Of a DNA stretch of 64,000 bases, positions 1 to 13,100 are shown one piece after another. Source of the stretch: Anthopleura xanthogrammica. Lineage: Eukaryota > Cnidaria > Anthozoa > Actiniaria > Actiniidae. Each line of letters opens with the position of its first letter. Within the stretch, counting starts at the first letter, position 1. Under the pieces are notes generated by a model. That model was given only the letters and a program-made list of their open reading frames with translations. It was not told where the DNA came from and ran no database searches. Position numbers and translations under genes: made by a program. The stretch is taken from the NCBI GenBank assembly GCA_964019055.1, contig OZ025216.1, positions 186,001 to 250,000 on the forward strand, read 5' to 3'.

Positions 1-3000
1 TCATCTGTGCCTCTTGAAACCTAACGGATACAGCTGCGCATGTCCAGATGTGATTCCGCTGAACACCACTTGCTCTTCCGGACTCCCAACGACGACAACG
101 ATTCCTACCACCACTAAAAAAACTACCACCACTAAAAAAACCACCACCACTAAAAAAACCACCACCCCAAAAGTATTTACCGAAATGCCTACCACCCCAA
201 AAATACCTAGCACCCCCGAAAAACCTACTACCACTCTATCTCCAACACCTACGTCCAAAAGCCACCACTCAACAAGCAAGGATTCGTGTATGTCTAACCC
301 ATGTTTGAATGGAGGAACGTGTCAGCCGGGCAAAGGTCATTCTTACCAGTGTAGTTGTCCTGAGTACTACGTGCCCAAACGGTCTTGTGAGATATTCATA
401 GGTAAGAAAACACTGATTCAACTTTTCTCGGCAGAGACTTGTCTACTCTTCTTTAAAGAAAACAAGTGGAAACTGCCTTACGACTTTCACTCCAAGTATA
501 CTAAACATTCTTGGTCGCCACAAAAACTGATAAGAAATAGTCAAAATGTGAAGCGAAAACCAGCTGAGCGGCATTACATTTTCTAACCAATCACAGTCCG
601 TTGCATTTAGTTCTACCTGAAAACTATTGGCAAATGAATCCAATATATTTTCACATAAGTCTCAGAAAAGTCGTAAGTTACGCGTAGTCTTTTTTTCGTG
701 CAAATTGAGCAGCGCACAAAAAAGTTCAAGTTGCACGAGCGTTTTTTAGCGTGTAACACCAGAGTGACATTTCATCTTTGGTTTATTTAAAAACCACTTG
801 AGAAATGATTTTCACGGAGACAAAGAGTGAAGGCCGCAGGTTTTGATCAACAATGCTTTGCGCGATTAGTTTTTCGCTCAGCTGGAACAGAAAAGCAACA
901 TCTCTTCTTTGCTTTTGCTACACTTTCGGCATCAATGTCCTTATTTCTTATTGCGCATGCGCAGTAAGAAATAAGGGCTCTGGCAACGAGATTGTTTCGG
1001 CATTATCTCACCGATATTTCGCACATGCGCAGTACGTCCGTGACGTATTTCATAATAAATGACTAAAAGAATGCTGTTTCTTTCTTTACAGGAGAAGGAC
1101 TAGTGACGATGACGATCAACGGTATTTCTAGTGAAGAGGTACTTTTCATAAATCACTCTTGCTAGTGTTTCAATATTGATTGCCGATTCACATTCATCTT
1201 CATCTTCATGACATTTCTTCTTTTAAGGTGGGAGACCTGATACTTTTGTTAAAAGAAGTGCTGATGCAGATTTTGAATGAACAAAAGTAAGAAAGGCTTA
1301 TTCATTCCAATGATTTTTAACAGATAGACGAGGCATACGTTAGGCATACTACAAGTCATCTGAGACAGATGTCGAATGGTTCTTCATCTAATCTTAGACC
1401 TTTTTTAAATTCATAAAATACCGCTTTTTTTCTTGACTACAGATTCATTTACGCAGGGTTGGCCTCGATTTTGCGTAGAATATTTCTGTGTTCCGTGGAA
1501 TTCAAAGTTTCTGTATTGTTGAAGGAGTTGCATTCTTTACTTTACCGTTGGTATTTTGAATGTTTTGACTTTGAATTGAGACTCTGGGTAAATGAATCTG
1601 TTACACAGCGGTATTTTACGAATTCGAAAAAGGTCTTTGGATTTAGGAACTTTTGCGGAGACAGGAAAACTCGAGAACCCTCGTGCGACATTAATGAGAA
1701 TCGATCCCTACTAGACTTATTGTATCTTGATGTTTATTTCATGTATCACTCCCAGTAATACAGCAAGAAGACGCAGAAGTGCTGACAATAATGCAAACAT
1801 CAAAGCAGACAACATTTTCATCGCTAATCCGCGCAAGCAAGATGGAAATCAGATGGCTGTTGAAGTAGCAGTAATGTACCCATCGGCTGATGGTAAAATC
1901 ACCAGCGGCAATATCATGCCAGCACAAACCTTAAAACAGAAGATCATCAACTCAAAACCAGAGATCAACAAGAAATTAAAGTCAAAGTACAGGAATGCGA
2001 CGGTCTCGAAGGTCGAGGCTACGCCTCGTGGAACATCAGATCGTGAACGACGAACCGGCTCGAAAACGTCCAAGAGTACAATCGCAGCCGTGGTAGTGGT
2101 TGTTCTTCTCATCATTGTCATTGCGATAGCGCTGTTAATTTACTTCTCAAGGTGCGTCACAACACTTTTTTTACTTTACTAGAATTCAATGACGGCATTG
2201 TGTGGAAAATGTTCGGTACATACGGACGAAGGGCTGATTACATTTTGTTGGATGGATATGGATATCAGGCTATTTTTAGTTTAAAATGCAAAATTTTCAC
2301 GTAACTGTATTTATCTCACACCATAGAAAATACAGCCAATCAAAAATCAGGAAAGCCGTTGTATATTCGTCGGTATTTCACTCTTCCTTCCCATTATGCA
2401 CTGCGCGTTGAATCTAAGCATTAGTATTTTCTATGGTGTAGAATAAAATGCTTATACAATGGTTTCTCGTGGCATACCGTGGATATCCCACTCGTCACTT
2501 GTATTTTCTTTGTATACTTGAAACCATCTTATAACTAGTATATCCACGTTTATTTCTAATATTTTATAATATACATGCAACATCGACATATGCTTTCTGT
2601 TTTAGAAAACGTCTTACGAGACAAAGTCCAAAAAATGACGATGCTGCTGTACCCAACGACTTTGCAACTTTCAGCAACCCAGGATACGGCTCCGGAGCCG
2701 AACAGTCAGGAAACTTACCCCCACCTCTAACAGACTCGATAGCAATGTCCCCTAATTTTAATACCGGGTATGACATGGAAGCGGCAAGCAATCCTACATA
2801 CGAGACAAAGGTGGAGAACCCGGGCATTGAATTTAAGACAAAGATGGAGACTCCCATTGATCCCTATTACGACACGCCGATGGAGAACCCGAACATCCCA
2901 CATAAAGAGAAAAAAGAACCAATGGAGTTCACTCCCGAACACGAGTATTCGGAGATTTCTGTCAGGAAGGACGAAAAACCTGCTCCAGAAACACCACCAG

Positions 3001-3119
3001 ATCAACACCAGTACGAAAACCTTAAATGGGAAAGGTTTGATGAACCCGAATACGAAAACCTCTCTAGAGGCAAGTTAGCCTTGAAATTGGATCATTCAGA
3101 AGATGAAGCAACGGCGTGA
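1..3119 (+). CDS. EGF-domain single-pass receptor-like protein, C-terminal part (5' end outside window)
   Basis: Coding exons are 1-401, 1092-1138, 1228-1286, 1756-2151 and 2606-3119 (stop TGA 3117-3119); all junctions are GT-AG and in frame. The visible protein starts inside an EGF-like module of the kind that follows LDL-receptor-family YWTD propellers (LCLLKPNGYSCACPD). It continues through a threonine-rich, mucin-like linker with TTTKK repeats and a canonical EGF module (SNPCLNGGTC...CSC). A juxtamembrane region follows with a basic RRRRS stretch that could be a furin-type cleavage site, then a hydrophobic transmembrane helix (about 2080-2145). The last exon is a cytoplasmic tail of about 170 residues with NPGY and NPTY (NPxY sorting or PTB-binding type) and two YENL motifs (pYxN, Grb2-SH2 type). 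The overall picture is a cell-surface receptor or endocytic protein. The family is not identified because the N-terminal domains lie outside the window. Confidence 0.8.
2317..2440. repeat. Small inverted-repeat element in the receptor-like gene intron
   Basis: The ends at 2317-2333 and 2424-2440 are inverted copies of a 17-base sequence (ACCATAGAAAATAC core) with about one mismatch. The size and the terminal inverted repeats suggest a MITE-like relic. It lies in the last intron of the receptor-like gene and has no coding potential. Confidence 0.4.
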
Positions 3120-4124
3120 AGTGATTAGAGCAACCACAATTACCATGGATACCAAGCCAACGCACTAGATGCTTAAGAAGTAGTATTTTTATACGGACAC
3201 AACTCACTTTTTATCGAAGTTGTTTTGCATTATGAATTTTGAAGCTGATCCTAAGTTTTATGCTTTTCATGAAAGCATATTAGAGATCGTTCAAATTTCA
3301 GAAACCGAAGGCACAATTTTGAGCAAAACTCCGCACTTCAATAATCAAATATGAAGTAATAATACTATATATTATTACTTATAATTTTGATGGTTATGGC
3401 TAACATATATAAGAATAGCTAACAGCTTGACAATGTTATGCATATATGAAAACTATATTTCAACTTTTAATGTTAATATTAAGCTTTCAAAGCTAAAATG
3501 TTTTGGTTATAATGCCAAAAGCTAGCTCAAGCTAGACTACATCATTACTGACAACTCAACCTTTCTGGAAAGGTAAGCAATTATTGCTTGACTCAGACAC
3601 ATTTCAGTCATTGCACACATCAACAATATTCTACTCAATATAAGCAAAAGCTTCATTAAACTATTTTTGTTAGAAACTTTATCGACTTCAGTTGATTAAG
3701 CCTTTGTTATCTTTTCTTCTGCAGTTTTTCTCGTTCTGAAAACAAAATACAACCTTCTTCTAGTTCATTGCTTTGGAGCGGCTCTTCCCGTTTCTGCACG
3801 AAAATGTTTGTCCAAAGTTGCAACATTATCGTTCAACTTTATTTTGTTCGCCTTCATTCATTATTCCTTCCGTCCCAGAGCCCACAGCCCCCACTTATAA
3901 CGTTAAGTTGAAATAAAATATTTAATAAGAAAATAACAAGTCAATAAGAATAAAATAAAATATTGACAAGCTAAACATATATACACATAAAAAAACTATC
4001 TTGCAGCAAGAGAGAACTTTTGGCTAAGGACCAGTGGAAAGGCAATGTATGAGATTAGAGGGTAAGTAATATATTAATAATAGTCTATAATAATAATAAT
4101 AATCGTACAACATCGAGCCGAGCG
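3120..4124. other. Convergent intergenic/3' UTR region
   Basis: This roughly 1-kb AT-rich stretch separates the stop codon of the receptor-like gene from the stop codon of EHMT on the other strand. It should hold the two 3' UTRs. An AATAAA-type signal is present near 3912. I see no coding sequence or structured RNA. Confidence 0.5.
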
Positions 4125-7100
4125 TCATGAATACGGTGCTCTATAGTTACAAGAAGGTGTCCCACATTGGCAGAAGAACTCCTCTTTTTTGACTTCCCAG
4201 AAGCGATCTCCGTAATTAAAACTGAAAAACAAAACGATACGTTAAAGATACTGTAGCCAGTGACTTCAATTGCAAGCCTGTTTGGACTGGCGCGAAATTT
4301 GGGTCTTTTGAGGTGGTAACCTCAATCCCAAAATTCCTTGCGGGTTTTGTTCGTTTCCTATCTTTCTCTATTTCAAATTAAGCCGATCACAAACAATCTT
4401 CATCATCCTTCGGCCTCAGCCGAGACTGCAAGTAAGACCTCCACACAAACAAAATACGTACCAAACTTCTTCATACATTATTATATCTTTCGAGGCGAAA
4501 AATGCTATTCGCGGGAATCGAATATCCTAAAGTATGAAAAAGATTCTCATCAGTTATCATAATCAGTAATATCTACAGACAAGTATTTAAAAAATCACGT
4601 ACCTGATGATCAACGAAGACACGAGTAGGATTCGTATTTGGTTCACACGAATGGTTTATGAAGCGACTAATGTTGCCGTATTTACCGCCATCTATACAAT
4701 AAAGTTCATGTTCGCTCTCCTGAAAAAGAAAAAGACACCAAGTATGTTTGAGTGGAAGAAATATAAACCTAGCTGTTCCCAGGTAAGGCCCAGTTAAGGT
4801 CCAGTTCAAACGTCGATCTTTTCATGAGCCGAACAATGACTTCGAAGAAGACCGCATTATTATCCATTGTTTTCAATGCGTTCAGCTAAAAGTGCTTTAG
4901 ATTTCACAAGGCGAGATCACTGGGTCATTCGACTTATGCAAATCACCGTCTTGGGTACGGTACTTTGACAATACGGCATCGCATTATTCACGTGTGAGCT
5001 ACCAGTATCCAATATGGTGGGAAAAGATCACGTGATCTTCTATTACCTTACAGTCCAAATCGAAAAGGTAAGCATCACTTTCCCTCCTATCAGCCTCGGC
5101 ATCTGAGATCAGCTCTCCTGTGTACTCGCAGAGAAACGTTCCCTTTGGAATGGCACACAGTGCACGCACACCCCAACCTATAATAGCATAACATCTCTTC
5201 AGAACAAACTCTAAAGGCATATGATGACGTCAAGATCACATTGTGGAGGAACTGTGTAAAACGTTACCTTTCTTTTTGGTTTTAAATAACTGCAGAGGAT
5301 ACTGCATTCCCTTCTGAACCACTCGATTGCGACAATAACTCCAACATTTACACATCTTGTTACATTCGAAAACAAGGGGTCGGTCTAGGTTGTGGATATC
5401 TGGACACAGCAACCCTTCCTTGAATCGAAATAAAACACACCTTTGAATGACCAGTACGACAAGTAGACATTTGAAGGATATGATAATGGTCATCCTACAC
5501 CCACCTTGTCATACCAGATGACTTCTTCATCGCACATTTTACCACAAGAACAGTTTGGGTTGTTTCCACAATCTCCTTCACATATACAGGCCTGCAAGAT
5601 AAGAGGACACTTGGGTAAAGAAGGCCGAGTCTTGTGCTAAAAATTTGCTCTCCTGCCCAAACGAGAACCCAAGCTAACTGAAGATGTCGTACTTGAATAG
5701 TGTTAATATTCCATTCAATACCAGCACCACCAACTTCACAGCATTCCTTCACAAAACTGAATTCTGGGAATGATTCGTCGTCAACCTGGAAAAATATTAT
5801 TAAGAAGGGAGAAACTAGTTATACTATAGGTTATCGGTTGTTGTAATGAAGTATCAGGGTACACATGACATACCTCGTTAACACATGGGATTGCTACGTT
5901 TTCTTGACCCCTTGATATATCACTGAAAACAAAGAAAATCTGTGATTGGTTATAGATCTTGACGCATGCTCAGTCGAGATATAGACAATAAGGGACAAAC
6001 TCGACGTGCCGTCACGAGACTGTACAGTGCTGAGAGTTAATGGAAAGGACAAGTCAAAATGCTCATCAAACGCTTATTGTCTTACTAAATGAGTAAACTC
6101 TCTTACCAACTGAGCAGCCTGTACTGAGACTGGGGTTGACACTGAAACAGTAATTTCTTGGTTTCCATGAGCTGTCGTGACTTTGTTTCCGGTAGAGCGA
6201 CCTACGGGATAAAAAAAATATATCAATGAAAATTGGAAAGAAAAGAATGAAAAGGAGAAGGAAGAAAAGTGAATGGCAGGGCAAGGAATGGAAAGGAAAA
6301 TGAAGGGAATTGAAGAAACTTCCGTTAAATAAAACATAATTGACTTACTTGTAATGGAGATGATCCTTCGTTGTTAGTAATGTCAATACGTGCTCCTCGA
6401 TTAAGGAATAACCTACGACAGTCAATCAACAGGTACATTACACTACCCTACCCTACAATAACCTACGACAGTCAATCAACAGGTACACTACCCTACCCTA
6501 CAATAACCTACGACAGTCAATTAACAGGTACATTACACTACCCTACCCTACAGTAACCTACGACAGTCAACCAACAGGTACACTACCCTACCCTACCCTA
6601 CAATAACCTACGACAGTCAATCAACAGGTACATTACACTACCCTACCCTACAATAACCTACGACAGTCAATCAACAGGTACATTACACTACCCTACCCTA
6701 CAGTAACCTACGACAGTCAATCAACAGGTACACTACCCTACCCTACCCTACAATAACCTACGACAGTCAATCAACAGGTACATTACACTACCCTACCCTA
6801 CAATAACCTACGACAGTCAATCAACAGGTACATTACACTACCCTACCCTACAGTACGTATAATAGGCACTAGTAGGATTTGTCATACTCACTGTACGCAC
6901 GAATAGTTGTTTTCTCTTGCTGCGATGTGACTGAAAGGAAACATACGGGCTGTTACGAACAGATCTACAGTTACATCCATTGAATGGGAATGAACAAATA
7001 GATTGACGGGTGAAATGAGATGGGATGAGATGGGATGGGGGGATGGATGGAATGACTGATACATACATGGGGGTTTCACCGTGTCTGTTAATCGCATGAA

Positions 7101-10100
7101 GGTCTGATCGATTCTGAAGCAGCAGCACTGACATTTGATAACTCCCTGCAAAAGCTGCCCAGTGAAGAGGAATGTTTAATTCCTGTAGAAAAAGATAGAA
7201 AAAATAATGGAATTTATAAACAAAGTCTGCGGTAAAAAATATTAAGGTCCCAAAACTGATCTGTGAAGAATACCATTACTACCCATTAAAAAAATAAACA
7301 CGGTTGATATCACCGTAGCTAGTCTCCATAGTCACCCCGTTTGTGTCGGGAGGTCCCATAACAGATCTCTGTGGAACACCAGTTCCTATTCGCGTTTCTT
7401 AGACAAAATAAAATCCTCTATTTACCAAATCTCGAAGATGAACATTGCCGCCTCTTTGTAGCAGAAGTTTGGCCGTTTCTACCATTTTGTCTTCTGCTGC
7501 CCACATGATCGCCGTCCATCCCCCGTCATCCTAGAATCCAATCAAAGTACACTGTATAATATCTTTGACAATTTCACTTTTGTACAACAAATTTTATCAT
7601 AAAGAGACCCAGATAACTGGCTAAAATTCTATTTGTCTGGAATATTGGCTGCAAAAGACCACATATTCAACCGCATGGTAAGAACGGAAGCAAATAATCC
7701 TACATCTGTAATTGCCTCGGACACCCATTACTACGTGAACTCCGAAGCTCTTTTCAATTTCTTTTGGCCCTCAATCAAAGATGGCCAACACTAACCTTTT
7801 GATTGACATCAAACTTTTTGGAGTCCAGAAGAATGCGTATGATCTCATTATGTCCTCTTCTCGCAGCAACATGGAGTAAAGTCATTCCACCTTGGTCCTG
7901 AAACAGTCCATCAAATCAAAGTTAAACCAAACATCAACAAATGTTTTTCATATCTTGGGGGCTCCTTACCTTAACACGCAGAGAAGCTCCAGAATCTATC
8001 AGATACTCGACAGTTTTGATTCTATTGTTTTCGACGGCGTCAAACTAAAAAATAAGCAATTATCAAAGTTAGAAAAAAAATACGCGCCAACTAGAGAAAC
8101 ATACTAACTAAACTTATTTGACCTATACTTTGTACGTTTACACTTGTAAATAGGTGACACGATAATCTATTATGCAAATCTTTACTCATGGGGGTCATTA
8201 AACTAAATAAGTCAAGATTTATTCTCGAGTCCCTAATCAATCGAGAAGACCAAATATCTCAAGTAAATACTTGAATCAACTGAATCCCTTTAGCCACATT
8301 GCCAGAAATATTGGACATTGTCAGCGGTGTTACGCATGAATGAAAATGAAGTGGTTTTCTAGAGGAAAAATATAACTACATGGTTTCCAAGCACATATTT
8401 ATATTCAACTATGATGTTAGTAAAACAATTCTTGCCAAAAAATAGTTACTTGACAATCAAAAGAACAACTATTATTTTTCTGTTGATAAGCCTCACCACA
8501 GGAAGCCCATGAAGGACAAGAAACAAGTTTCAAACGTAAATCGTTACTTTAAGCTTCCTTATTGTATCTCAGCAGTCAATAGGAGCTTGTAAAAACAAAA
8601 TGGCGATATTTAGGGGGTTTTGAAGCTGTTTGGAGCAGTTCTCTGTGGTTTCTTGTCATTTTTAACTGAAAACTACGAGCTAACAACGCGTCGAATCGCT
8701 TAAAATTTAACCTAACTTCAAGCTTCTTGGGAACCTACATTCTGAAGGCATGCTGTCTATTTTGAGCGGTTTTGGATTTATTAAACACTCGTTTGGTGAT
8801 ATCGAGGTGGAGCTCTTTTACTTTTAAATTTTTTCGAGCTCAAATAAGACGATTTTGGGGTCAAGTGTGGCCAGATTTATAGACGATGTATGGAATCTAG
8901 AGCTTTCGAAGCCTTTCGAAGGCAAGTAGTCCGGGAACCAATATGTCGCATGATTCAATGATCATTTTACGCTTATTTAGTAGCTTGTAGGGTGGGTTGT
9001 TTGTCGCGATGTGGAGCTCAGAGGATATAAAACCCTATTCGCCGTAAATAGAGGAAGCTCTATATTCCCCATACATTTCCTATAAGACTCGGCGGCTATT
9101 TTGTAAGCTGAAACGCATCATTGCGCATGGATGAGCAGGCTCATGTCCCATATTTCTGGCAATGACAAGTTTGTCAAGATATGTATGAACATGTCCTTGT
9201 TTGAATCAATTTAGTGAAGATTTTAACGGTTGTATTTAATACATTACTAAATCTCTTTTATTGAAAAGTAAACAATTATTTCTTGATTGACATTTTAAAG
9301 CTAATCTTGAGAACCAAACTGTGAAGTTTTTAAGGATATGCATGGACTTGGATATGGTTTAAAATTGAAAATTGCAAATGAGATGACATGTAGAAGTGAT
9401 TTTCAAACTAAACCGTCAGGGTTGATAGGCACTTTAAGCCAAGAAAAGTTTGTTCTATCATGATATTAAACTGCCTCGATACGAATGAAGTGCCTTAGTA
9501 ACTTGTGTCTAGCCTGCAACATGTTTTGCCACACAACAGAGTACTACCTCTATTAACTATGGTACTACACAGCTATAGTAGTCAAAAAGAATCAAGTTAT
9601 CACTGAGGTTTGGTCGTTGATAAACGACGTAGAAAGATAATATCGGAGAAAAGTGTTTGACGGAGAAACAAAATGTTTACCTCTTGAACGTCTATAAAAT
9701 CTGTATTTTCCGATAAAAACTGTTTAGCAACGTTTGACTTATCTTTGACCTCAAAGTCACAGGCCTTGTTACTATGACACCGTATCCAAACTAGGTGAGC
9801 GTTGAACGAACGAAAAACGGCTGAGAGAGGTCGGTGGATATCCATACTGATATCAAAATACTGGTCAGACAAAAAAAGCTACGAAGCTTTTAACCGTAAG
9901 CGTTGTTTTGTATAGAGATTAAAATTAATCATAGACTTATTGTTCATTACGAATCAAGCGTCATTCTTACCAACGGAGTACGCATGTCATAGTCCAGTAC
10001 GTCCAGGTCGCCACCAGACTAGAGGAAAAATAATAAAAAGATGAAGAAAAAATCTTCTCATTGTCTAGGAGTTAGAGGAGAGGTTATTTCCCGTATAATA

Positions 10101-13100
10101 CCGGTCATTCTTGTACAGATAGGGTAGGTCATTAAAAAAATGCAATAAAAAATGAATAAATATACCATCTTTAAGCATGATATGATGTCCAGGAAACCAC
10201 CAGCAGCACCAGCATGCACAGCAGTTCGTCCTTTCTCTGTGTCCACTTGGACGTTGGGTTTGCAGCCCTCGACTGAGGGAAGAGAAGGAGAAAGAAAGGA
10301 GCTTTAGAACAAGGAACTTTTTTTTCATCACAACAAAAATTCTACTATAAAGATAACTTCGACATCTGTAGAACATTCTTCTTACCAAGCAAAGCTAGTA
10401 CTTTACTAAGGTTCTTAGTCTTGACAGCTTGATAGAGATTCCGCGCTGTAACGCGTAACTTTTTGTACGGTCTGAAACAAAAAGATCTAAAAATTAGGAA
10501 AAAAACAGTGGAAATGTATATTAACCTGTGATTATGAAATATTTCCGTATGTCCAGGTCTTAATTGCATTGATGTTGCAGAAACTGGGGTGGCCCCAATA
10601 TAAAACTGTGGGGAATGCCAAAAACTTTTATCGTTCATTTTCAAATTGAACATTGTTTTTTACAATGAAGTTACTGTTTGTTGTTACCTTTCTCTTTGGG
10701 TTTCTTGCAACATTTTTAGTAGACTATCTGGACTCGAAACAACATCATACTCTTCTTCAAAATAAGAACAGATATGAAATATCAGACAAGACACAAGTTT
10801 TGTGAGTACATAAGAACAGATATGAAATATCAGACAAGACACAAGTTGTACGAGTACATAAGAACAGATATGAAATATCAGACAAGACACAAGTTGTGCG
10901 AGTACATAAGAACAGATATGAAATATCAGACAAGACACAAGTTGTGCGAGTACATAAGAACAGATATGAAATATCAGACAAGACACAAGTTGTGCGAGTA
11001 CATAAGAACAGATATGAAATATCAGACAAGACACAAGTTGTGCGAGTACATAAGAACAGATATGAAATATCAGACAAGACACAAGTTGTGCGAGTACATA
11101 AGAACAGATATGAAATATCAGACAAGACACAAGTTGTGCGAGTACATAAGAACAGATATGAAATATCAGACAAGACACAAGTTGTGCGAGTACATAAGAA
11201 CAGATATGAAATATCAGACAAGACACAAGTTGTGCGAGTACATAAGAACAGATATGAAATATCAGACAAGACACAAGTTGTGCGAGTACATAAGAACAGA
11301 TATGAAATATCAGACAAGACACAAGTTGTGCGAGTACATAAGAACAGATATGAAATATCAGACAAGACATAAGAACAGATATGAAATATCAGACAAGACA
11401 CAAGTTGTGTGAGTACATAAGAGAAAAGAGTGATATGAAAATGTAAAGTATTCCATCAGTTTGGTTTGCTTACCAACAGGTTTGGTGGATGATGAAGATG
11501 ATGGTGAGGATTCAGAGGCAGCAGATGTAGCACTGGAAGAAGCTGCTCTCTCAATTGCCTTCAATCTGTCATTAAATTTTGTTGCAACAGGTGCTTGAGA
11601 TGATGTACGAAGGTCTAAAGTCCTAATTACTGGCGAGGATATTGGTGGATCGCTACAAAACAGAAAAAGGGTTAAATAAGGAAGAAAAATGCTGTAAGGC
11701 TGACAGGAAAAATAAGTGGAAGAAACACAGTAGAGATTGATAACATTAATACAAGAACAGACCCCTAACTGCACATAATGTCAAAGCAGCTCAATTTGGA
11801 GGACAAAACAAAGAATTACAATCTCCTGAGAATTGGAAAACTATTGTTTTGTCCTCGACATTGAGCTTCATTCTGACGTGCTGCAAGGGGTGTATTGCAT
11901 CATGCATCATGTATGCCAGATAACTCACAGCTTTTTATGTAACTTGACATCTGCACTCAATCTTGCTCCTAAAAGACACATTAAAAAGTAACCATAAACA
12001 CTAATAACTTACTGACATGATAAACAACTATTCTGTTGCTATAACTTACTTGTGGATTCCAATTTTTAACTTAATTCATAGTATATTGTGGAATTTATTA
12101 TTAGATTGGAAAGTAAGTATAGAAATGATTTATTATTTGTCACAAGCTGAAAGGAACTCAGAAAAAAAACAGATTCTGTGATAGGAATTGAACCCATGAC
12201 CTTCCAGATAATGATTGGATGCTCTAACAACTGAGCTACAGGAAAGACTCATCATTAAGTATAATACTTACTGTGTCTGGGAGATAATGGAGTAGCCTGA
12301 GGTTCCTTTTGCAAGGCACTGGGTGGTGTCTGTGAGTCTGATTGTGTTTGGGATTCTTGATTTGGTGTGGTTGTTGTTATATTTGTTGTTGTTGCTACAT
12401 CCTGATAAGAAAAAATCAAAAAGTCATTTATTGCAGTTTACAGGACAATTATTGTGGTTTTCAGTACTTCAAAAAGACTCCATGGATGTAGTGTCCTGTT
12501 GGAATCTTTGATTTTGTTGCCACCAAGCAAAATTGTGATCAAATGAAAAACCAATTTTCATCCAATGAGTTCAAAGCTCAGCTAAGATCATAAAATATAC
12601 AGAAAATTGCAGTAAGCACAACCAGAAGTTGAAGAAGAAAAATTCATAAAATTGTATATTACTCACAATATCTGTGGAATGTGATGCTGTAGGAATTTTG
12701 TCATCATTTGATGAAATCACTGTAAAATAAATATCAAATTCTGTAAATTTTAATATACTTTAGGATTTTAAAACAAAAAAAAGACTTTTGTATTTGAGAG
12801 TATAGTCTAGTAAACTTGAGTACACTTTATTAAAATAAATGTGGAAGTTATCTATCAATAAGCAAAAAGTTTTAGTTGATGAATTTCAAAAAGTGTTGTG
12901 TAATTATGTCTCAATAAACATAACTTTTAAACAAACAGCATTTTTCTTCCTTACCTTTTGAAGATGTAGTTGTAGTTGGTCTTACTTCATCTATAATTGT
13001 TACATCATCATCATCATCAGAATCAATCACCATGGGATCACTCTTATTCAACCCCTGTTCTTGTTTCCTGATATGAGTTTTACAGCTGCACTTTTGTTTA

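Noticed and set aside
1459..1758. 99-codon plus-strand frame upstream of the transmembrane exon
   Set aside because: It lies in an intron; the acceptor at 1755 gives a consistent phase and reads through the juxtamembrane region, while this frame shows no domain or coding bias.
6407..6853. Telomere-like CCCTA repeats
   Set aside because: The CCCTACCCTA stretch is part of a 45-50 bp minisatellite unit, and the 5-base TAGGG period is not the metazoan TTAGGG repeat.
9600..9872. Minus-strand open frame with an exon-like donor at 9682, considered as an EHMT ankyrin exon
   Set aside because: Exon 9971-10018 joins exon 7970-8044 directly and gives the expected RTPLFDAVENN; inserting this piece would break the ankyrin repeat.
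10684..11412. Long repeat-encoded open frames on both strands (16-residue repeats)
   Set aside because: The 48-bp unit is a multiple of three and open in several frames on both strands. The flanking EHMT exons splice around it in a consistent phase, so the array is intronic.
10762..11421. CRISPR-like array
   Set aside because: Units are contiguous identical repeats with no unique spacers, in a eukaryotic intron; it is a minisatellite.
12177..12251. Functional tRNA gene
   Set aside because: The anticodon stem is mismatched and position 33 is not U, and similar B-box-bearing repeats occur elsewhere in the window.
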